This document shows positions 61,236 to 64,000 of a stretch of 64,000 nucleotides of DNA, in pieces; within the stretch, counting starts at the first letter, position 1, and each line of letters begins with the position of its first letter. Source of the DNA: JAIQFV01 sp041494885 (GTDB lineage: Bacteria > Acidobacteriota > Terriglobia > JAIQFV01); assembly GCA_041494885.1 (NCBI GenBank), contig JBGQBO010000001.1, positions 124,001 through 188,000 of the forward strand, in the 5' to 3' direction. The position numbers and the translations under genes were made by a program. A model generated the notes under the pieces. That model was not told where the DNA came from. It saw only the letters and a program-made list of their open reading frames with translations, and did no database searches.

Positions 61236-62018
61236 ATGCTTCCCTTTCTTGAAACTGCACTGGATGCGGCGAAGGCAGCCGGTGAAATCCTGCTCCGGTC
61301 CTACGAAAAACCTAAGGATATTGAGTACAAGGGGGATGTCGACCTGGTCACTGAGGTGGATCGTGCGTCCGAACGGCTCATCCTCGAAAAGATCCTGGGC
61401 CAGTATCCCACTCACGCCATCGTCGCGGAGGAAAGCGGCGACCGGAAATCCGAATCGGACTATCGCTGGATCATCGACCCCCTGGATGGCACAACCAACT
61501 ATGCTCACAACCTGCCCCTCTTCTCAATATCCATTGCACTGGAATACAAGAAAGAGATCATCGTGGGTGTCGTGTACGATCCCGTTCGACCTGAACTCTT
61601 TTATGCCGAAAAGGATTGCGGAGCCTATCAGAATGGCAAACCGATTTCGGTTTCGGCTGTAAACGACCTGGGACGGTCCCTGCTCGTTACCGGGTTCCCG
61701 ATCCGGAAGCGGGAGGAAGCTGAGACCAATTTGCAGGTTTTCAGGGCGTTCACCATGCGCGCACAAGGCGTCCGCAGGCTCGGAAGTGCCGCACTCGATA
61801 TCTGCTACGTGGCCTGTGGCCGCTTTGAAGCACACTGGGAGTTCCGACTCCATGCCTGGGATACCGCCGCAGCCAGTTGCATCCTTAAGGAGGCGGGAGG
61901 GCGGATCACCGATTTTGGAGGTCAACCCTTTGACCCCTTCGGCACCGAAACGCTCGCAACCAACGGCAAGATTCATGAATCCATGATGCAGGTGCTGGCA
62001 CCCTTTCGAGACAAGTAA
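61236..62018 (+). CDS. Inositol monophosphatase family protein
   Basis: Mg-dependent phosphatase of 260 residues with all the family motifs: Glu in VAEESG, DPLDGTTNYAHNLP and the later AWDTAAASCILKEAGG with the catalytic WD pair. Active on inositol phosphates or related sugar phosphates; SuhB-type and CysQ-type activity cannot be told apart. The ATG follows a 160-nt gap with no obvious ribosome site. Right after its stop a 7-nt repeat tract begins. Confidence 0.92.
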   Translation: MLPFLETALDAAKAAGEILLRSYEKPKDIEYKGDVDLVTEVDRASERLILEKILGQYPTHAIVAEESGDRKSESDYRWIIDPLDGTTNYAHNLPLFSISIALEYKKEIIVGVVYDPVRPELFYAEKDCGAYQNGKPISVSAVNDLGRSLLVTGFPIRKREEAETNLQVFRAFTMRAQGVRRLGSAALDICYVACGRFEAHWEFRLHAWDTAAASCILKEAGGRITDFGGQPFDPFGTETLATNGKIHESMMQVLAPFRDK

Positions 62019-62019
62019 G

Positions 62020-62190
62020 AAAAGTCCAAAGTCCAAAGTTCATGGAAATCCAGTTCAAAGCTCCAAGTTCAAAGTTCAAAGTCGAGAATTCCACCTTCTT
62101 CATTTCTGACCTCCGATTTCTGACTTCTGACTTCTGACTTCTGGTCCCCGGGTTCCGGCCTCTTGTCTCTGACTTCCGGCGCCTGGGCAC
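62020..62190. repeat. 7-nt periodic repeat tract after the inositol monophosphatase gene
   Basis: AGTCCAA, AGTCCAA, AGTTCAT (62023-62043), then AGTTCAA words near 62066-62080, and TGACTTC three times in a row (62121-62141), then TGACTTCCGG-type words. It fills the gap to the next gene. Confidence 0.75.
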
Positions 62191-62196
62191 CGACAA

Positions 62197-62574
62197 ATGA
62201 CGATTAACAAAATGGCAGACCGAATCCTCACGCTGATCCCGGACATGTTCTTTGCGGCAAAGGTGGAAGAAACTGCAAAGCACCTGGGGATTTCTCTCGT
62301 GACCCTCCTATCAGAAGAATCCTTGATTGCAGAAGTGAGACGAGAAAGCCCATCTATAGTCATCATTGATCTGAATTTCGATGCTGCCAGATCGCCAGAA
62401 GTAATCAAAAATGTCAAGCTGGCGTGTAGCCCCAATCCCGTACGGGTACTGGCCTTCCTTTCTCACGTTCAGGCAGACCTGGCTGATTCCGCACGGAGGG
62501 CGGGAGCTTATGTGGTGGTGCCAAGATCCTACTTTTCAAAGCACCTGCCTGAGATACTCCAAGGAAACTTCTAG
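62197..62574 (+). CDS. Degenerate response-regulator receiver domain protein
   Basis: Protein of 125 residues with the receiver fold: strand DRILTLIPDMFFAAKVEET, then SIVIIDLNFD with an Asp at the phosphoacceptor position, RVLAFLSHVQ and GAYVVVPRSYF. The acidic pair near the start is reduced to a single Asp and the switch Lys is replaced by Arg/Ser (VPRS), so phosphorylation is doubtful. No output domain. It is followed after 4 nt by a uracil-DNA glycosylase gene, so the two are probably one unit. The ATG at 62197 or 62212 could start it; neither has a good ribosome site. Confidence 0.65.
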   Translation: MTINKMADRILTLIPDMFFAAKVEETAKHLGISLVTLLSEESLIAEVRRESPSIVIIDLNFDAARSPEVIKNVKLACSPNPVRVLAFLSHVQADLADSARRAGAYVVVPRSYFSKHLPEILQGNF

Positions 62575-62578
62575 CCCC

Positions 62579-63316
62579 ATGTCTCCCCCACTAAGCCGCG
62601 TCCTCACTGAAAAAGCTCGAGCCCTCGAACAGATTCAAAAAGAGGTGATTCGATGCCGGCGCTGTCCCCGTCTCGTGCGGTGGCGGGAAAAGGTGGCACA
62701 GGAGAAGGTGGCGCGGTATAGGGATCAGCGGTACTGGGGAAAGCCGGTTCCGAGTTTTGGAGATCGCAACGCCCATTTATGGGTCATCGGTCTCGCCCCC
62801 GCCGCCCACGGAGGAAACCGGACCGGACGAATGTTCACTGGGGATCGAAGTGGAGACTGGCTTTACCGCGTCTTGAACCGATTTGGATTCTCAAACCGGC
62901 TAATGTCGATCTCTCGAAATGACGGGTTGATACTCGTCGACTGCTACATCACTGCCTCGGCCCGATGTGCCCCACCTGTGAATAAACTACTCCTGAAGGA
63001 ACTGGAAAATTGCCGCCCCTTCCTGCTCCGGGAATTGAAGGTACTGGGAGGCAATACCCCCGGAGAAGAACGATTTGTTGTGATTACTTTGGGGAGAATT
63101 GCCTTTGATTCCTATTTGAAGACGTTTGATGAACTCGGAGGAGGACTGCCCCGTCCCCGACCGAAATTCTCCCACGGCGCCGAATTTCAACTCTCTGAAC
63201 AGTTGACTCTCATCGCCTCATTTCATCCAAGCCAGCAAAATACCTTTACCGGAAAGCTCACTGAACCCATGTTCGATCGAGTCTTCCGGCGCGCACGAGC
63301 GCTCATTTCAGCCTGA
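62579..63316 (+). CDS. Uracil-DNA glycosylase, family 5 (UDGb)
   Basis: DNA repair enzyme of 245 residues that removes uracil and some deaminated purines. Cys residues CRRCP near residue 26 and others later (DCYITASARCAPP) bind the 4Fe-4S cluster. The active-site region is LAPAAHGGNRTGRMFTGDRS, where family 5 lacks the usual polar catalytic residue, and the C-terminal HPSQQNTFTG motif grips DNA. The ATG at 62579 lies 4 nt after the receiver gene stop. Confidence 0.92.
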   Translation: MSPPLSRVLTEKARALEQIQKEVIRCRRCPRLVRWREKVAQEKVARYRDQRYWGKPVPSFGDRNAHLWVIGLAPAAHGGNRTGRMFTGDRSGDWLYRVLNRFGFSNRLMSISRNDGLILVDCYITASARCAPPVNKLLLKELENCRPFLLRELKVLGGNTPGEERFVVITLGRIAFDSYLKTFDELGGGLPRPRPKFSHGAEFQLSEQLTLIASFHPSQQNTFTGKLTEPMFDRVFRRARALISA

Positions 63317-63441
63317 GATTGCTATTCAATCCCTTCCATGCTTCCTCGACCACATCTCATGTGGAGTTGTGCCCCCCGGGTTCACCGTTCCCTGATTTTT
63401 CCTTGCTCTGAGGATTTGATTCCGCCTAAAATGCCCGCACC

Positions 63442-64000
63442 GTGGATACCCTTGTGCGCGCAGCCGACCTGCTGGGTCGGATCAAGAAAGAGAAACGGTT
63501 AAACACCGTGGTGTTCTTCGTGACCTCGATCTGCAATGAGAAATGCCGCCACTGCTTCTACTGGGAGGAGTTGAACCAACGCGGTGATCTCACCCTGGAA
63601 CAAATCAAGAGAATCTCCCAGACCATGCCCGCGATCACTGATCTGTGGATCTCCGGGGGCGAGCCCTTCATGCGAAAGGATCTCCCGGAAATCATCGAAA
63701 CCTTTTCTCGAAACAACGGCGTCCGATGGATCAATCTTCCCACCAACGGGCTCTTTAAGGACCGAGCACATGACTGGCTGCCCCGCGTTTTGGACCGCTG
63801 CCCACTGCTCCGAATTGACTTAAATGTCAGTGTGGACGGGTTCCGCGAGACGCACGAGAAGATTCGAGGCGTTCCCGGTTGTTACGGGAAGACCCTGGAA
63901 ATGATCCAGAGCCTGCCGGCACTCGTCGGGAGGTACCGCCGTCAACTCCGGGTCAATGTAAATACCTGTCTGAACAGCGACAATTACGCCGAGTTGATTG
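63442..64000 (+). CDS. Radical SAM protein, 3' part beyond the right edge
   Basis: Starts at GTG 63442 and is open for 186 codons to the window edge. The radical SAM motif is SICNEKCRHCFYWEEL (CxxxCxxC near residue 31), and LWISGGEPFMRKDLPEII (GGEP) and LPTNGLFKD follow. The opening KKEKRLNTVVFFVTS fits SPASM-type peptide-modifying or MoaA-like enzymes. The product cannot be told without the C-terminal part. No ribosome site stands out upstream. Confidence 0.85.
   Translation, partial: MDTLVRAADLLGRIKKEKRLNTVVFFVTSICNEKCRHCFYWEELNQRGDLTLEQIKRISQTMPAITDLWISGGEPFMRKDLPEIIETFSRNNGVRWINLPTNGLFKDRAHDWLPRVLDRCPLLRIDLNVSVDGFRETHEKIRGVPGCYGKTLEMIQSLPALVGRYRRQLRVNVNTCLNSDNYAELI

Overview
The window comes from a Gram-negative bacterium, most likely a member of the Acidobacteriota. 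Lipid A genes (lpxB and an LpxL-type acyltransferase), an ArnT-type lipid A transferase, a TonB/ExbB/ExbD system and several lipoproteins show an outer membrane. A secreted von Willebrand A protein of the type called 'VWFA-related Acidobacterial domain', a permuted aconitase beside a fused alpha/beta E1 dehydrogenase, and many orphan copies of genes that usually sit in operons fit that phylum. The assignment is inferred from gene families; no rRNA or tRNA gene was recognised. Both window edges cut a gene: an M1 peptidase on the left and a radical SAM protein on the right.

Layout. 1-5.4 kb: M1 peptidase, lpxB, LpxL-type acyltransferase and a divergent ArnT-type glycosyltransferase (envelope). 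5.4-10.3 kb: small proteins, then an OmpR/PhoB-type regulator with its sensor kinase. 10.6-18.7 kb: scattered single genes (orphan sdhC, Mpo1-like protein, epimerase, AmrS radical SAM enzyme, DUF72, TIGR04076, TtcA-like, tandem DinB, esterase). 18.7-26.8 kb: carbon metabolism (fused branched-chain E1, permuted aconitase, acyl-CoA dehydrogenase) with a Tat-exported M24 peptidase and a SirB1-like protein. 27-34.4 kb: truncated glutaredoxin-like gene, large radical SAM protein, DksA-type factor, ComF, HNH protein, lipoprotein peptidyl-prolyl isomerase, rpmB. 34.5-46.3 kb: ridA and rel, then a long minus-strand run read as tgt, yajC, secD, secF, tonB, exbB, exbD, exbD, TPR lipoprotein. 46.4-49.4 kb: Yip1-like protein and two oligopeptide ABC ATPases. 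49.7-59.9 kb: nuoB, two peroxiredoxins, truA, smr, methylmalonyl-CoA mutase large subunit, TPR proteins, TrkA-N potassium channel and fused MoaD-MoaE. 60-64 kb: VWA protein, inositol monophosphatase, degenerate receiver, family 5 uracil-DNA glycosylase, radical SAM protein.

The most striking observation is a pair of peroxiredoxin genes about 6 kb apart, each interrupted by a single in-frame TGA exactly where the peroxidatic cysteine codon belongs. Each TGA is followed at the right distance by a hairpin that fits the bacterial SECIS pattern. Both are best read as selenoproteins: a cytosolic Bcp-like enzyme (Sec44) and an exported AhpC/TSA-type enzyme (Sec82). Neither reads through in a standard translation, so each would normally appear as broken pieces. 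No sel genes are seen in the window, so the genome should encode SelA, SelB, SelC and SelD elsewhere.

A second unusual layer is a set of at least six tracts with strict 7-nt periodicity. They sit in gaps between genes or at gene ends, use different heptamer words at different sites, and in one case run through the coding sequence of the Smr protein.
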